Notes: a model not told the origin generated them from the letters alone. Positions 16,008 through 25,078 are shown, numbered from the stretch's first letter. The stretch: DNA of 64,000 nucleotides from a bacterium 1XD21-70 (GCA_003669055.1 RAYB01000018.1:25656-89655), one strand, 5' to 3'. Program-made: numbers and translations.

Positions 16008-16796
16008 ATGAACATTGTTGTTTGTATTAAGCAGGTTCCGGATACGACAGAGATCAAGATCGATCCGGTGAAAAATACATTGATCCGCCAGGGTGTTCCC
16101 AGCATTATGAACCCCTTTGACAAAAATGCCCTGGAGACTGCATTGCAGCTGAAAGATGCTTACGGCGGCAAAGTGGTGGCCATTGCCATGGGGCCGCAGC
16201 AGGCCAAGGCCGTGCTGCGCGAGGCCATTTCCATGGGTGCAGATGAGGGCTACCTGGTAACAGACCGTGCATTCGGCGGTTCTGATACGTATGCCACCAG
16301 CTATATTCTTTCCCAGGCCATTGAGAAATTAGGGCCGTTTGATGTGATTTTAGGCGGCAAGCAGGCCATTGACGGTGATACCGGCCAGACAGCCCCCAGC
16401 ATTGCCGAGCATTTGGGTGCAACCCGTCTGACCTATGTACTGGATATGAAGGTGGAGGGGGACAAAGTGATTGCCCGCCGCCAGGTTGAGGAAGGCGTGG
16501 AAGTGATCGAGACCAAGTTCCCGGTACTGTGCACGGCTACCAAGGAGAGCAACAAGCCGCGTTACGCCACGGTAAGCCGCAAGCTGTACTCTCTGCGCTG
16601 CGATATTCCGGAACTGACCATCGCTGATTTCCCGGACATCGATACCACCAAGATCGGACTCAAGGGTTCTCCCACCAAGGTGAAGGCGACTTTTACCCCC
16701 AAGAGAACTGCAACCGGTGTCAACATCGAGGGCAACAGCCCGGCAGAGGTGGCCGGCTCCCTGATCGATAAACTGGCAGAAGCCAAAGTACTGTAA
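16008..16796 (+). CDS. etfB: electron transfer flavoprotein beta subunit (262 aa)
   Basis: EtfB/FixA family, with the family start MNIVVCIKQVPDT and the AMGPQQAKAVLREAISMGAD stretch. ATG 16008 is used, not the in-frame ATG at 15987 that lies within the GGAGGAGG ribosome binding site. It pairs with EtfA, encoded 13 bases downstream, to form the cytoplasmic heterodimer that carries electrons between acyl-CoA dehydrogenases and a further donor or acceptor. The sequence alone does not show whether it bifurcates; no Rnf or FixCX genes are nearby. Confidence 0.95.
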   Translation: MNIVVCIKQVPDTTEIKIDPVKNTLIRQGVPSIMNPFDKNALETALQLKDAYGGKVVAIAMGPQQAKAVLREAISMGADEGYLVTDRAFGGSDTYATSYILSQAIEKLGPFDVILGGKQAIDGDTGQTAPSIAEHLGATRLTYVLDMKVEGDKVIARRQVEEGVEVIETKFPVLCTATKESNKPRYATVSRKLYSLRCDIPELTIADFPDIDTTKIGLKGSPTKVKATFTPKRTATGVNIEGNSPAEVAGSLIDKLAEAKVL

Positions 16797-16809
16797 GGAG
16801 GTTAAGACC

Positions 16810-17820
16810 ATGAGCTTTGAGACATGTAAAGACGTATGGGTATTTATCGAATGCTTCCAGGGTGAGCCGAAAAATGTAGGGCTGGAACTGCTGGGGCAGG
16901 GAAGAAAGCTGGCAGACGGCTTAAAGCAGCAGCTTTGTGCTGTTGTCATCGGAAAAGATGTGGATGCTGCCGTGAAGGCTGCCGCGGAGTATGGCGCTGA
17001 AAAGGTTTACGTGGTGAAGGGCGATGAGTATGAGAACTACAGCGCGGATGCTTACGGCCATGCATTTTTAAAGCTGTGTGAAAAATATGATCCCAACACC
17101 ATCCTGGTGGGTGCTACGGTGAATGGCCGTGACTTAGGTTCCAAGCTGGCTGTCAGCCTGCACACCGGCCTGACTGCTGACTGTACCGCATTGAGTGTGG
17201 AAGAGGAGAGCGGCAATGTAGTGTGGGAGCGTCCCGCATTTGGCGGTAATCTGTATGCCCAGATTCTGTGCAGCGAGACCCGCCCGCAGATGGGAACCTG
17301 CCGTCCCGGCGCTTTCAAAAAGGGACAGCCAAACCCGGACAACAAACCGGAAGTGATTGAGGAAAATATCCATACTCCGGCAGAGCAGATTCGCACCAAG
17401 GTGGTTGAATTTATCAAGGCAGCCGAAGACCAGGGAATGCGCCTGGATGAGGCAGATGTGATCGTGTCCGGCGGCCGTGCCATGAAGAATGCAGAGAACT
17501 TTGCCGTTTTGCAGGAACTGGCAGATGTGCTGGGCGGAACCGTCGGCTGCTCCCGTGCCGCAGTGGATGCCGGCTGGATGCCGCAGTCCCGCCAGGTCGG
17601 GCAGACCGGTTCTACCGTTTCTCCCAAGATTTATTTTGCCTGCGGAATCTCCGGTGCCGTTCAGCATGTGGCAGGTATGAGTGAGTCCGGAACCATTGTG
17701 GCAATCAATAAAGATGAGACGGCTCCGATCTTTGAAGTGGCGGACTACTGCATCGTGGGCGACTTGTTTGAGGTGGTGCCGGCACTGGTAAAGGAGTTAA
17801 GAGCCAGGCAGCAGGCATAA
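16810..17820 (+). CDS. etfA: electron transfer flavoprotein alpha subunit (336 aa)
   Basis: EtfA/FixB family. The N-terminal domain holds [12 protein letters not shown] and [21 protein letters not shown]. The C-terminal FAD domain carries [37 protein letters not shown] and [14 protein letters not shown], with the usual [10 protein letters not shown] end. Strong AAGGAGG ribosome binding site; same operon as etfB. About 220 bases without an evident gene follow before the ligase. It serves one or both acyl-CoA dehydrogenases of the cluster. Confidence 0.95.
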   Translation: MSFETCKDVWVFIECFQGEPKNVGLELLGQGRKLADGLKQQLCAVVIGKDVDAAVKAAAEYGAEKVYVVKGDEYENYSADAYGHAFLKLCEKYDPNTILVGATVNGRDLGSKLAVSLHTGLTADCTALSVEEESGNVVWERPAFGGNLYAQILCSETRPQMGTCRPGAFKKGQPNPDNKPEVIEENIHTPAEQIRTKVVEFIKAAEDQGMRLDEADVIVSGGRAMKNAENFAVLQELADVLGGTVGCSRAAVDAGWMPQSRQVGQTGSTVSPKIYFACGISGAVQHVAGMSESGTIVAINKDETAPIFEVADYCIVGDLFEVVPALVKELRARQQA

Positions 17821-18042
17821 CCGGACTGCCAGGATGGTTTTGCCGGACAGCAAGGACTGATCTGGCAGAGCGGTTGTGGCAGGAGAGGAAAGGTATTGGC
17901 CGCCGGATGATTTTGGCGGGGCGCTTGCCCCTGCGGGCAGAGGGGCAGGGTTTCGGTTGGGGGAGCAGTCTCTCACGCCGGAATCGGGTTGGTTTGCCTG
18001 CACTGTCCGGCGGCCGATCGGCATAACGACAGGAGATCGATT

Positions 18043-19677
18043 ATGTTCGGAGAAAGAAAGATAAATGAGAAACATCGGGAACAGTACCGCAGGCTGGGGT
18101 ACTGGAACGACCAGACGCTGCTGGACTGCTGGGAAGAGACGGTAGAGAAATTTCCGCAACGGGAGTATGTTGTGGACGACCGGGGATTCCGCTATACTTA
18201 TAAGCAAATGGATGAGGCTGCCGCAAGGGTGGCGGCATTCCTTGCGGAAACCGGGGTTCGCCCCCGGGATACCGTGTCCTATCAGCTGCCGATCTGGAGT
18301 GAGTTTGCCATGCTGACCATTGCCTGCTTTAAGGTGGGGGCAGTGGCACATCCCATTGCCATGTCGTATGAGGAAAAAGAACTGGTACGGAGTATGAACG
18401 TGACAGAATCAAGAGTATATTTCGGAACCACTTTTTTCTATAAAACAGACTATGAGAAGAGGATTCTGTCAGTCAGGAATCAGATTCCTACCTTAAAAGA
18501 GATAGTCCTTCTGGATTATACCAGGGCGCGGGAACATGACCTGCCGGTACTCGGGGAGATTTTGAAAAACTATGAGCCTTTGAAAAAAGAAGAATGTGCC
18601 CACGCACTGACCGGGGAGGACGTGGCAGTGATTCTGTGCACTTCGGGAACGACCGGAGGCACCAAGGGGGTCATGCTGAGCCACGATAATGTCCGCTACA
18701 GCGAGGATACCTTTAACAGGGAACTGAAGCTGACAGAGGAAGACATCATGTTTATGCCGGCACCGCTGCACCATGCCACCGGGTTTCACCATGCGGTAAT
18801 TGCCACCATGCTCCGCGGTGCGAAAATGGTGCTGCAGCAGAAATACCGTTGCCGGGAAGCGATTGATCTGATGAATCAGGAAAAGTGTACTTATTCCATG
18901 GGGGCAACACCATTTATCTATGATATTTTGCGGGAACTCGATACGAATGGCGGGGCTTTGCCGCATTTGAAATTCTATCTGTGCGGGGGCGCCCCGGTGC
19001 CGGGGTATATGGTGCAGCGGGCGTGGAAGTTCGGAATTCTGCTCTGTGAGGTGTATGGTTCCACGGAGAGCGTGCCCCATGTGTTCGTCCGCCCGGAGGA
19101 GGCATTGGCATTAAACGGCACAACCTCGGGAAGAGCCATGGCAGGCGTGGAGGTAAAGGTGGTGGATGATGAGGGCAATGAGGTGCCGCGGGGGACACCG
19201 GGCGAGGAATTGTCCCGGGGGCCCAATGTGTTTTTGGGATATCTGAAGGCACGCGAGATTACGGACGGAGTGCTGGATGATGAGGGCTGGTTCCACAGCG
19301 GAGATTTGTGCGTGATGGACGAGGATGATAATATCCACATCATCGGCAGGAAGAAGGATATGATCGTCCGCGGCGGCGAGAACCTGAATTCCAATGAAAT
19401 CAATGATATGCTGGAGGGCTGCCCGGGGCTGGGTGACCACACCATCATCGGCATGCCGGATGACCGGTTGGGAGAGCGGATTTGTGCATTTGTGGTGCCG
19501 CTTCCGGGAAATGAGAAGCTGTGCCTGGAGGATGTGATTGCCTACTTGAAGGGAAAGAAGGTACCGAAGCGTTTCTGGCCGGAACGGCTGGAACTGATTG
19601 ACCGGATTCCGCATACCGGCAGCGGGAAGGTGAAGAAATACCTGCTGCAGGAGGAACTGAAGAAAAGAGGCTTGTGA
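18043..19677 (+). CDS. AMP-forming acyl-CoA ligase, FadK/cyclohexanecarboxylate-CoA ligase type (544 aa)
   Basis: ANL-superfamily adenylating enzyme: ATP + carboxylic acid + CoA gives acyl-CoA + AMP + PPi. P-loop CTSGTTGGTKGVMLSH (about residues 205-220), YGSTES near 330, SGDL near 415 and GRKKDMIVRGGENL near 430, with a C-terminal Lys in HTGSGKVKK. The N-terminal stretch (REQYRRLGYWNDQTLLDCW) and the PAPLHHATGFHH motif match the E. coli FadK pattern as I remember it. Relatives are often labelled cyclohexanecarboxylate-CoA ligase. ATG 18043 follows AGGAG at 18031-18035; the longer frame upstream lacks a ribosome binding site. It would prime the acid substrate with CoA in the cytoplasm for the CoA-transferase and dehydrogenases. 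Confidence 0.9.
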   Translation: MFGERKINEKHREQYRRLGYWNDQTLLDCWEETVEKFPQREYVVDDRGFRYTYKQMDEAAARVAAFLAETGVRPRDTVSYQLPIWSEFAMLTIACFKVGAVAHPIAMSYEEKELVRSMNVTESRVYFGTTFFYKTDYEKRILSVRNQIPTLKEIVLLDYTRAREHDLPVLGEILKNYEPLKKEECAHALTGEDVAVILCTSGTTGGTKGVMLSHDNVRYSEDTFNRELKLTEEDIMFMPAPLHHATGFHHAVIATMLRGAKMVLQQKYRCREAIDLMNQEKCTYSMGATPFIYDILRELDTNGGALPHLKFYLCGGAPVPGYMVQRAWKFGILLCEVYGSTESVPHVFVRPEEALALNGTTSGRAMAGVEVKVVDDEGNEVPRGTPGEELSRGPNVFLGYLKAREITDGVLDDEGWFHSGDLCVMDEDDNIHIIGRKKDMIVRGGENLNSNEINDMLEGCPGLGDHTIIGMPDDRLGERICAFVVPLPGNEKLCLEDVIAYLKGKKVPKRFWPERLELIDRIPHTGSGKVKKYLLQEELKKRGL

Positions 19678-19703
19678 GAGAAAAAATGAAGGGATGACAG
19701 TTC

Positions 19704-20258
19704 ATGATTGAACAGAAATTCGGGCCCAGAAGGTGCCGGGATACCAGAAAGCCATTGGCCAGCCAGTGCCCGGATGTGGCGTTCTACCGTTGCATGGAGT
19801 GCGGGGCGCTGTTTCCGGTGACGGGCGGCAAAGAGGCTGAGGAAAAGGAGATTGCCTGCTGTGGCCAGAAGGCCAGGCTGTTAAAGCCAGTGGATGCAGA
19901 AGAGGCCTGCGGCCAGATTCAGGTGACATACCAGATTACCGGCGGCTATAACGACAATGCGGTTCGGGTCTCCTGGAAATGCGCCTCCCCGAAGGATCAT
20001 CCGGAATGGATTTACCTGAAAACATTTACCGGCGGGTATCTGAAATATGTATCGGCAGAGAAGCGCCCGCCGATGGTGTTTGCACTGGCAGACACGGATG
20101 CCTTTGCCTATTGCGACGAGGATCCGTGCTTGGAGTGTGTATTCCGGTGCAAGAGGGGATTTATCGTTTACGTGTACGACAGCCGGGCAGGACTGATCGA
20201 GGTTCCCTTAGATAAAATGAATGCCCAGTGGCAGTCAGGCGCGAAAAATGAAGGATGA
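19704..20258 (+). CDS. desulfoferrodoxin-like protein lacking the superoxide reductase site (184 aa)
   Basis: Cys30-X2-Cys33 (FYRCMECGALF) and adjacent Cys52-Cys53 (IACCG) match the spacing style of a desulforedoxin-type FeS4 or zinc centre. Just after it comes LLKPVDAEEA, as in desulfoferrodoxin linkers. The rest resembles the superoxide reductase beta-sandwich (HPEWIYLKTFTGG), but the four His ligands and the CNxHG loop are not present. Instead there is an unusual cluster, Cys-X4-Cys-X2-Cys-X3-Cys near residues 138-150 (CDEDPCLECVFRC). It starts 26 bases after the ligase and precedes the permeases. It may be an electron carrier or a metal-binding accessory protein for the ETF/dehydrogenase system. 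Function unproven; the fold call is by pattern only. Confidence 0.6.
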   Translation: MIEQKFGPRRCRDTRKPLASQCPDVAFYRCMECGALFPVTGGKEAEEKEIACCGQKARLLKPVDAEEACGQIQVTYQITGGYNDNAVRVSWKCASPKDHPEWIYLKTFTGGYLKYVSAEKRPPMVFALADTDAFAYCDEDPCLECVFRCKRGFIVYVYDSRAGLIEVPLDKMNAQWQSGAKNEG

Positions 20259-20351
20259 AAGGGCATTTTTTTGCCCTGGATTGTTAAGAAAATGACGAAA
20301 AGTATCGAAAAAAACTATTAATTTGGGAAATACCAGAGAGGGGTAAGTGAA

Positions 20352-21647
20352 ATGGAAAATTCAGCAACAAATCCGGCCAACCGGGTCGATTGGAGAACCG
20401 TGCTGGTGTTTGTATCGATTGCATTCAGCTCTCAGTGTGGCGGAGGTTTTGCATCTGGTTCAACCCCATGGACATATTTCTTCCGGAATACCGGCTTTTA
20501 CGGGATGCTTCCCGTGGTGACACAGCCGTATTTCTGCCTGTTTATGCCCTTTGTGGTGGCGGCAATTAACTGTTTTACGATTTATTTCTTTATGAAGTTT
20601 GCCATGGATTTCCGCACCTTTGATTACAGCAATTTCCTGGCAAAATATGGATCCCGTTTCTGCGGCGGGATATTTGCAAAGCCGATGCAGTATATTTATG
20701 AATTTAACTTCAACTGGCTGCTGATTGTGTGTATGGCTTTGGCATATTCTACATCCGGTTCTGCATTGCAGGAACTGACAGGCATTCCGTATCTGGCATC
20801 CACATTGATTATCGGGGTGATTATGTTCGTCCTTTGCATGAAGGGAACTGACTTAGTGCGTAAGAATGCGGTATTCATGAGCGCTGTGATTTTCGTTGCA
20901 CTGGTGGCAGTGCACATCCCCAATATTATTTTTAACGTGGCTTCGGGAAGGCTTGGCACCGAGATGGGAATCATGTCCCAGCTGATGAATGACGATATCG
21001 CGGCAGGAGCCGGAAGCTTTATCAAGTATCTGCTGATTGCTTTTTGCTGGGCTTATATTTTCTCCGGGCAGAACCTGGCCGGATTTGGCGCCTATGTGAA
21101 CCATGCCCAGCTGTTTACCAACAAAAAGACTCTGCGCTGGGCAGTGGTATTGTCTGTGATTGCCAACTGGGCATTTTTGGAGATGAACGTGATCAACCTG
21201 GCGGCAAATTATTCGGCAGTGTATGACGGATGGGCAAACGGGAGGGCGGTCTATACGATCCTGGTGGTTCAGAACGGATTCGGTTCGGGTGCACTGAAGG
21301 CAGTGCTTCTGACCCTGATTACCATTGCGATCTTTTTTGCCACCATCTCCACGGCAATCAACTATGCGCAGGGCTTTAACGACCGTATCCTGAACTGGTA
21401 TCAGAAGATGAAGAATGAGGATCCGAAGGTCTCTGCTGAGAAGAGAAACAAGCGCGGCGCATTTCTGACCCTGCTCTATGTCATCCTGACCTGGGCAGTG
21501 TCCCAGATGGGGCTTACGGCGCTGGTGTCAAAGGGGCTGACCTTTGCCTCGATTATCACGCTGTTTACGCTGATTTTCCCGACGATTCTCAATGTGGTTA
21601 TCAAGTGGCCGGATGCGGATTATGGGAAGCTGAAAAAAGAAAAATAA
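20352..21647 (+). CDS. YkvI-like APC-superfamily membrane transporter (431 aa)
   Basis: Hydrophobic protein with about ten to eleven membrane segments. The first holds AFSSQCGGGFASGSTPW, the unwound glycine-rich helix seen in YkvI-type and other APC-fold Na+ or H+ symporters (GGGFASG). Other segments include VRKNAVFMSAVIFVALVAV and LLIAFCWAYIFSGQNLAGFGAY. GAGGGG-type ribosome binding site before ATG 20352. It lies between the desulfoferrodoxin-like gene and a second permease, all on one strand with short gaps, so it probably imports the cluster substrate or exports its product. Substrate not readable. Confidence 0.7.
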   Translation: MENSATNPANRVDWRTVLVFVSIAFSSQCGGGFASGSTPWTYFFRNTGFYGMLPVVTQPYFCLFMPFVVAAINCFTIYFFMKFAMDFRTFDYSNFLAKYGSRFCGGIFAKPMQYIYEFNFNWLLIVCMALAYSTSGSALQELTGIPYLASTLIIGVIMFVLCMKGTDLVRKNAVFMSAVIFVALVAVHIPNIIFNVASGRLGTEMGIMSQLMNDDIAAGAGSFIKYLLIAFCWAYIFSGQNLAGFGAYVNHAQLFTNKKTLRWAVVLSVIANWAFLEMNVINLAANYSAVYDGWANGRAVYTILVVQNGFGSGALKAVLLTLITIAIFFATISTAINYAQGFNDRILNWYQKMKNEDPKVSAEKRNKRGAFLTLLYVILTWAVSQMGLTALVSKGLTFASIITLFTLIFPTILNVVIKWPDADYGKLKKEK

Positions 21648-21683
21648 AAAGCAACGCGAAAAAAGATTACAGGAGGTATACAT

Positions 21684-22985
21684 ATGTTATCAGGAATTGG
21701 TTTGATTATTGCTGTGGCTCTGCTGATCTTTATGATCGTCAAGGGTGTTGATATGATCACAGCATCTGTGATTACGGCGGCCATTATTCTGGTCACCAGC
21801 GGGCTGGATTTCTGGGAGGGCCTGCTGACGACATTCTCAGCCGGTGCAGGCGGATTCTGTACGTCATGGTTTTTGATCCTGGCGCTGGGAGGTATCTTCG
21901 GTGAACTGGTAAACCAGACAGGCCTGGCAACCAAGATTGCCAAATCCCTCTCCAATGCCCTGGGGGCGAAACGGGTAGGCCTGATCATGATGATCTGTAC
22001 TTTCTTTATTACAATGCTGGGCATCAACGGCTACATTATGGTCTTCGTGCTGTACCCGATTGCAGACAATCTGCTGCGCGAGAACAAGATGGATCGCCGC
22101 CTGCTGCCGTTCCTTATGATCTGCGGCGGCGCGAATGCCAACGGCTTCGCATTTTCCATGGATATCTGTAATGTGCTTCCGAGCAATTTCTTCGGGACAT
22201 CCCTGGGCGTTGCCCCGGGGCTGGCAGTGGTATTCTCTGTGATTACCTGTATCTGGTATGTGCTGTATTTTAACTATGCCCAGAAAAAGAGCATGGCAAA
22301 GCATAGCCCGCAGGAACTGCTGGATATGTATAAAACCGACAATGTGGTGATGAAGGATGAGGAACTCCCGGGTCTTGTGATTTCCCTGCTTCCGTTTGTC
22401 CTGGTGCTGGCAGTGGTTGTGGCGACCACCAGCATGGGAACTTCAACCAGCCTGACGGCTGCCCTTTTGGTAGGCGTGCTGGTGATCATCGTTACCCAGT
22501 TTAAGAAGATTAAGAATTTGAAGACTTCCATCAAGAGCGGTGCAAATTCCGGTCTGGGAACCATGCTTACCGTGGCGGCTGTGATCGGGCTTTCCAAGGT
22601 GCTTACCGAGGCACCGGCCTTCCATGCCGTACAGCAGTTCGTGCTGGGCATCAGCCTGCCGATCTATTTAAAGACCTGGCTGGGCACCATGATCTGCGGC
22701 GCGCTTACCGGTTCTGCAATTTCTGCAGAGACGCTGTTTTTGGAGAGTTTCGGCAAAGCATTCCTGGATATGGGGGCTAATGTAAATGCGCTGCACAGAA
22801 TTGTTGTAGAGGCAGGCATCACCCTGAATAAGCTGCCGAATGCCTCACCGGTAGTCATGGAGACCTCGGTTTGCGAATGTACGTTGGCGGAGAGCTATAA
22901 GCATGTGGTGCTTGGCTCTACGATTCCGTGTATCATTGCCGGATTTATCATTTCGATGATGGCGACAATGGGAATTATATTCTGA
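21684..22985 (+). CDS. GntP-family organic acid permease (433 aa)
   Basis: A GntP-like gluconate/organic anion:H+ symporter of normal length, with about twelve membrane segments. Family-like stretches are ALGGIFGELVNQTGLATKIAKSL (about 70-95), GINGYIMVFVLYPIADNLL, and a C-terminal LNKLPNASPVV followed by a last membrane segment. The family carries sugar acids and similar polyhydroxy carboxylates, which fits a polyhydroxylated acid such as quinate or shikimate as cluster substrate, though that is inference. AGGAGG ribosome binding site before ATG 21684. Confidence 0.75.
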   Translation: MLSGIGLIIAVALLIFMIVKGVDMITASVITAAIILVTSGLDFWEGLLTTFSAGAGGFCTSWFLILALGGIFGELVNQTGLATKIAKSLSNALGAKRVGLIMMICTFFITMLGINGYIMVFVLYPIADNLLRENKMDRRLLPFLMICGGANANGFAFSMDICNVLPSNFFGTSLGVAPGLAVVFSVITCIWYVLYFNYAQKKSMAKHSPQELLDMYKTDNVVMKDEELPGLVISLLPFVLVLAVVVATTSMGTSTSLTAALLVGVLVIIVTQFKKIKNLKTSIKSGANSGLGTMLTVAAVIGLSKVLTEAPAFHAVQQFVLGISLPIYLKTWLGTMICGALTGSAISAETLFLESFGKAFLDMGANVNALHRIVVEAGITLNKLPNASPVVMETSVCECTLAESYKHVVLGSTIPCIIAGFIISMMATMGIIF

Positions 22986-22995
22986 TTTTTACTGC

Positions 22996-23045
22996 GGCAC
23001 TGTACAGGCTTTTGGACACTCCGAAAGCCTGTTCGGCGTAGTGCC
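22996..23045. other. nested inverted repeat between permease and lysR gene
   Basis: ACAGGCTTT (23004-23012) pairs with AAAGCCTGT (23024-23032), and the outer GGCACT (22996-23001) pairs with AGTGCC (23040-23045). No T-run follows. It could be a processing stem, an attenuator or a regulator binding site ahead of the lysR gene. Confidence 0.55.
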
Positions 23046-23100
23046 TAAAGGTAACCGTCCACGCGTTAAAATGGTTACGCTCATACAACGGAGGAATGAT

Positions 23101-23988
23101 ATGAATTTATCACAGCTTTACTATTTTAAAAAGCTGGCAGAACTGCAACATTATACCAAAGCGGCAAAGGAACTATACATCAGCCAGCCCAGCCTGAGTG
23201 ATTCGATGTCGTCACTGGAAAAGGAGTTAGGGGTAGCTTTGTTTCAAAAGGAGGGAAGGACGACACGCCTGACTAAATATGGGAGTGAATTTTATGAACA
23301 TGTAACGGCAGCCCTCAGGGAACTGGAACATGGGATTGCAATTGTAAAACGCCATTCCGGGCAGATCGGGGGCACGGTGGATATCGGCTGTATCCCGACG
23401 CTGCTGGGGGATTACCTGGCAGGGGCAATCAACAATTATTCCACCTTCCACAACCCGATGACGAAATTTTCCGTGTACCAGGGAGTGACATTGGATATCA
23501 TCCCGCGGGTAAAGTCCGGGCAGTATGACCTGGGGTTTTGCTCGAAGGTGGACAATGAGCCGGATCTGGTTTTTGTGCCGGTCACCACCCAGGAATTGAT
23601 TGTGGTGGTGAATAGCAGCCATCCCTTAGCCAGGCAGAAGGGGGTGTACCTGGAGGAACTGAAGCAATACATGGTCACGACCTACCGGCTGGACATCCCG
23701 ATCGGAGGGGTGGTTCAGGGACAGCTGAAACCGAAGAAAATCGAGGCATCCTATCTCTACGACAGTGAACTGACCATATGCGGCCTTGTGTCCCGCAAAC
23801 CGATGGTTGGCCTGGTGGCGAGGACGCCGTACCAGAGGCAGTTTGACAACTTAGTGGAACTGGAACTTCTGGATGTGCCAAAGGACGCCAGGCTCGTTTA
23901 TATGGTGTATAGCAAGAAAAACTTTATAACCTCGGCAGTGGAGGCATTTGCAGATTATATGGTGGCAAATGAGATGGATTTACCGTAA
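23101..23988 (+). CDS. LysR-family transcriptional regulator (295 aa)
   Basis: The N-terminal winged helix-turn-helix (residues 1-60: MNLSQLYYFKKLAELQHYTKAAKEL, SQPSLSDSMSSLEKELG) is the LysR signature. A periplasmic-binding-like effector domain follows (about 90-290, VDIGCIPTLLGDYL through VFVPVTTQELIVVVN). ATG 23101 has GGAGG at 23090-23094; the longer upstream frame has no ribosome binding site. It sits at the end of the CoA cluster, before the YdiB-like gene, all on the same strand. It most likely senses the imported acid or its CoA ester and activates the cluster. A likely site region is 11860-12060. Confidence 0.9.
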   Translation: MNLSQLYYFKKLAELQHYTKAAKELYISQPSLSDSMSSLEKELGVALFQKEGRTTRLTKYGSEFYEHVTAALRELEHGIAIVKRHSGQIGGTVDIGCIPTLLGDYLAGAINNYSTFHNPMTKFSVYQGVTLDIIPRVKSGQYDLGFCSKVDNEPDLVFVPVTTQELIVVVNSSHPLARQKGVYLEELKQYMVTTYRLDIPIGGVVQGQLKPKKIEASYLYDSELTICGLVSRKPMVGLVARTPYQRQFDNLVELELLDVPKDARLVYMVYSKKNFITSAVEAFADYMVANEMDLP

Positions 23989-24057
23989 AGCGGGGATTGA
24001 CAGGATGTAAAGCTATGATTTATATTGGAAAATAAGAAAAAACAGGAGGAGATAAGG

Positions 24058-24924
24058 ATGGAAATCAGCGGACATACACGGTTGCTTTGCTTAATCGGGA
24101 GCCCGGTAGGGCATTCAGGCTCTCCGGCGATGCAGAACTACAGCTGCCAGCGGACAGGGGTGGACGGGGCTTATCTGGCATTTGACATTAAGGAAGAGCA
24201 GACAAAGGAGGCTTTTGAGGCGCTGAGGCTGCTGAACGTGAAGGGGTTTAATGTGACCATGCCCTGTAAGACGGCGGCTGCGGCCTGCTGTGATGAACTG
24301 TCAAAGGCTGCGGAACTGATCGGGGCAGTCAATACGGTGGTCAACGAGAACGGGAAAATGGTCGGCCATATCACGGACGGGCAGGGCTGGGTGCGCAATT
24401 GCCGGGAGAACGGCGTGGAGATCAAAGGGAAGAAGATGACGATTGCCGGTTCCGGGGGTGCCGCCACTGCGATTGAGATCACGGCGGCACTGGAAGGGCT
24501 GCGGGAACTTTCCATTTTTGCGATACGGGATGATTTCTTTGCCAATGCAGAGGCAACGGTGGAGAAAATCCGCACCCATGTGCCGGGGTGCACGGTGAAC
24601 CTGTATGATTTGGCGGATAAAGACAAATTCTATCAGGAGATTGCAGGCAGCGATATCTTTACCAACGGGACCCGTGTGGGCATGAAGCCGATGGATGATG
24701 CGACATTGATCGAGGACACAAGCGTGTTCCGCAAGGATTTGGTGGTGACAGACGTGGTATACAATCCCCGGGAGACCCGGATGGTGTTAGACGCTAAGGC
24801 AGCCGGGTGCAAGGTGGTTCCCGGTATCGGCATGCTGCTGTGGCAGGGTGCGGAAGCGTTTAAGCTGTTTACCGGAAATGAGATGCCTGCGGATGAAGTG
24901 ATGGAGAAATTCTTTAAAGGCTGA
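24058..24924 (+). CDS. YdiB-like quinate/shikimate dehydrogenase (288 aa)
   Basis: AroE-superfamily enzyme: NAD(P)-dependent oxidation of shikimate or quinate at C-3/C-5, or the reverse. It has exactly the length I recall for E. coli YdiB. The pair of Ser that binds the substrate carboxylate is kept (Ser20, Ser22 in HSGSP), as are catalytic Lys71 (VTMPCK) and Asp107 (ITDGQG). The usual Asn of NTDG is replaced by Ile. The dinucleotide loop is GSGGAATA. The FAIRDDFF segment lacks the NRT motif of NADP-specific AroE and resembles YdiB, suggesting NAD use. ATG 24058 with AGGAGG. A second aroE-type gene inside a catabolic CoA cluster points to use of shikimate/quinate-like acids rather than aromatic amino acid synthesis. 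Confidence 0.85.
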   Translation: MEISGHTRLLCLIGSPVGHSGSPAMQNYSCQRTGVDGAYLAFDIKEEQTKEAFEALRLLNVKGFNVTMPCKTAAAACCDELSKAAELIGAVNTVVNENGKMVGHITDGQGWVRNCRENGVEIKGKKMTIAGSGGAATAIEITAALEGLRELSIFAIRDDFFANAEATVEKIRTHVPGCTVNLYDLADKDKFYQEIAGSDIFTNGTRVGMKPMDDATLIEDTSVFRKDLVVTDVVYNPRETRMVLDAKAAGCKVVPGIGMLLWQGAEAFKLFTGNEMPADEVMEKFFKG

Positions 24925-25078
24925 CAGGCAAAGGTGACGGCAGCTTAGGGGCAGGGGTGCGCAGCCGGGATACGGTTTGCCGGGGGAGAAACGGGGGGCG
25001 GAGAGACAACGCTCCCCTGCACATGCTGCCTTGTTTGGGAACAGTGGGTTGCGCACAAGTGAGTATTTCTTTATCGCG

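Noticed and set aside
17821..18042. Small gene between etfA and the ligase
   Set aside because: Open frames here lack a ribosome binding site and any recognisable pattern; the ligase start is well supported at 18043.
12081..19677. Carnitine or gamma-butyrobetaine (cai/gbu) operon
   Set aside because: Dehydrogenase, CoA-transferase, ligase and ETF would fit, but there is no BCCT carrier or CaiD-type hydratase, whereas a YdiB-like dehydrogenase and a GntP-type carrier are present. Kept as an alternative only.
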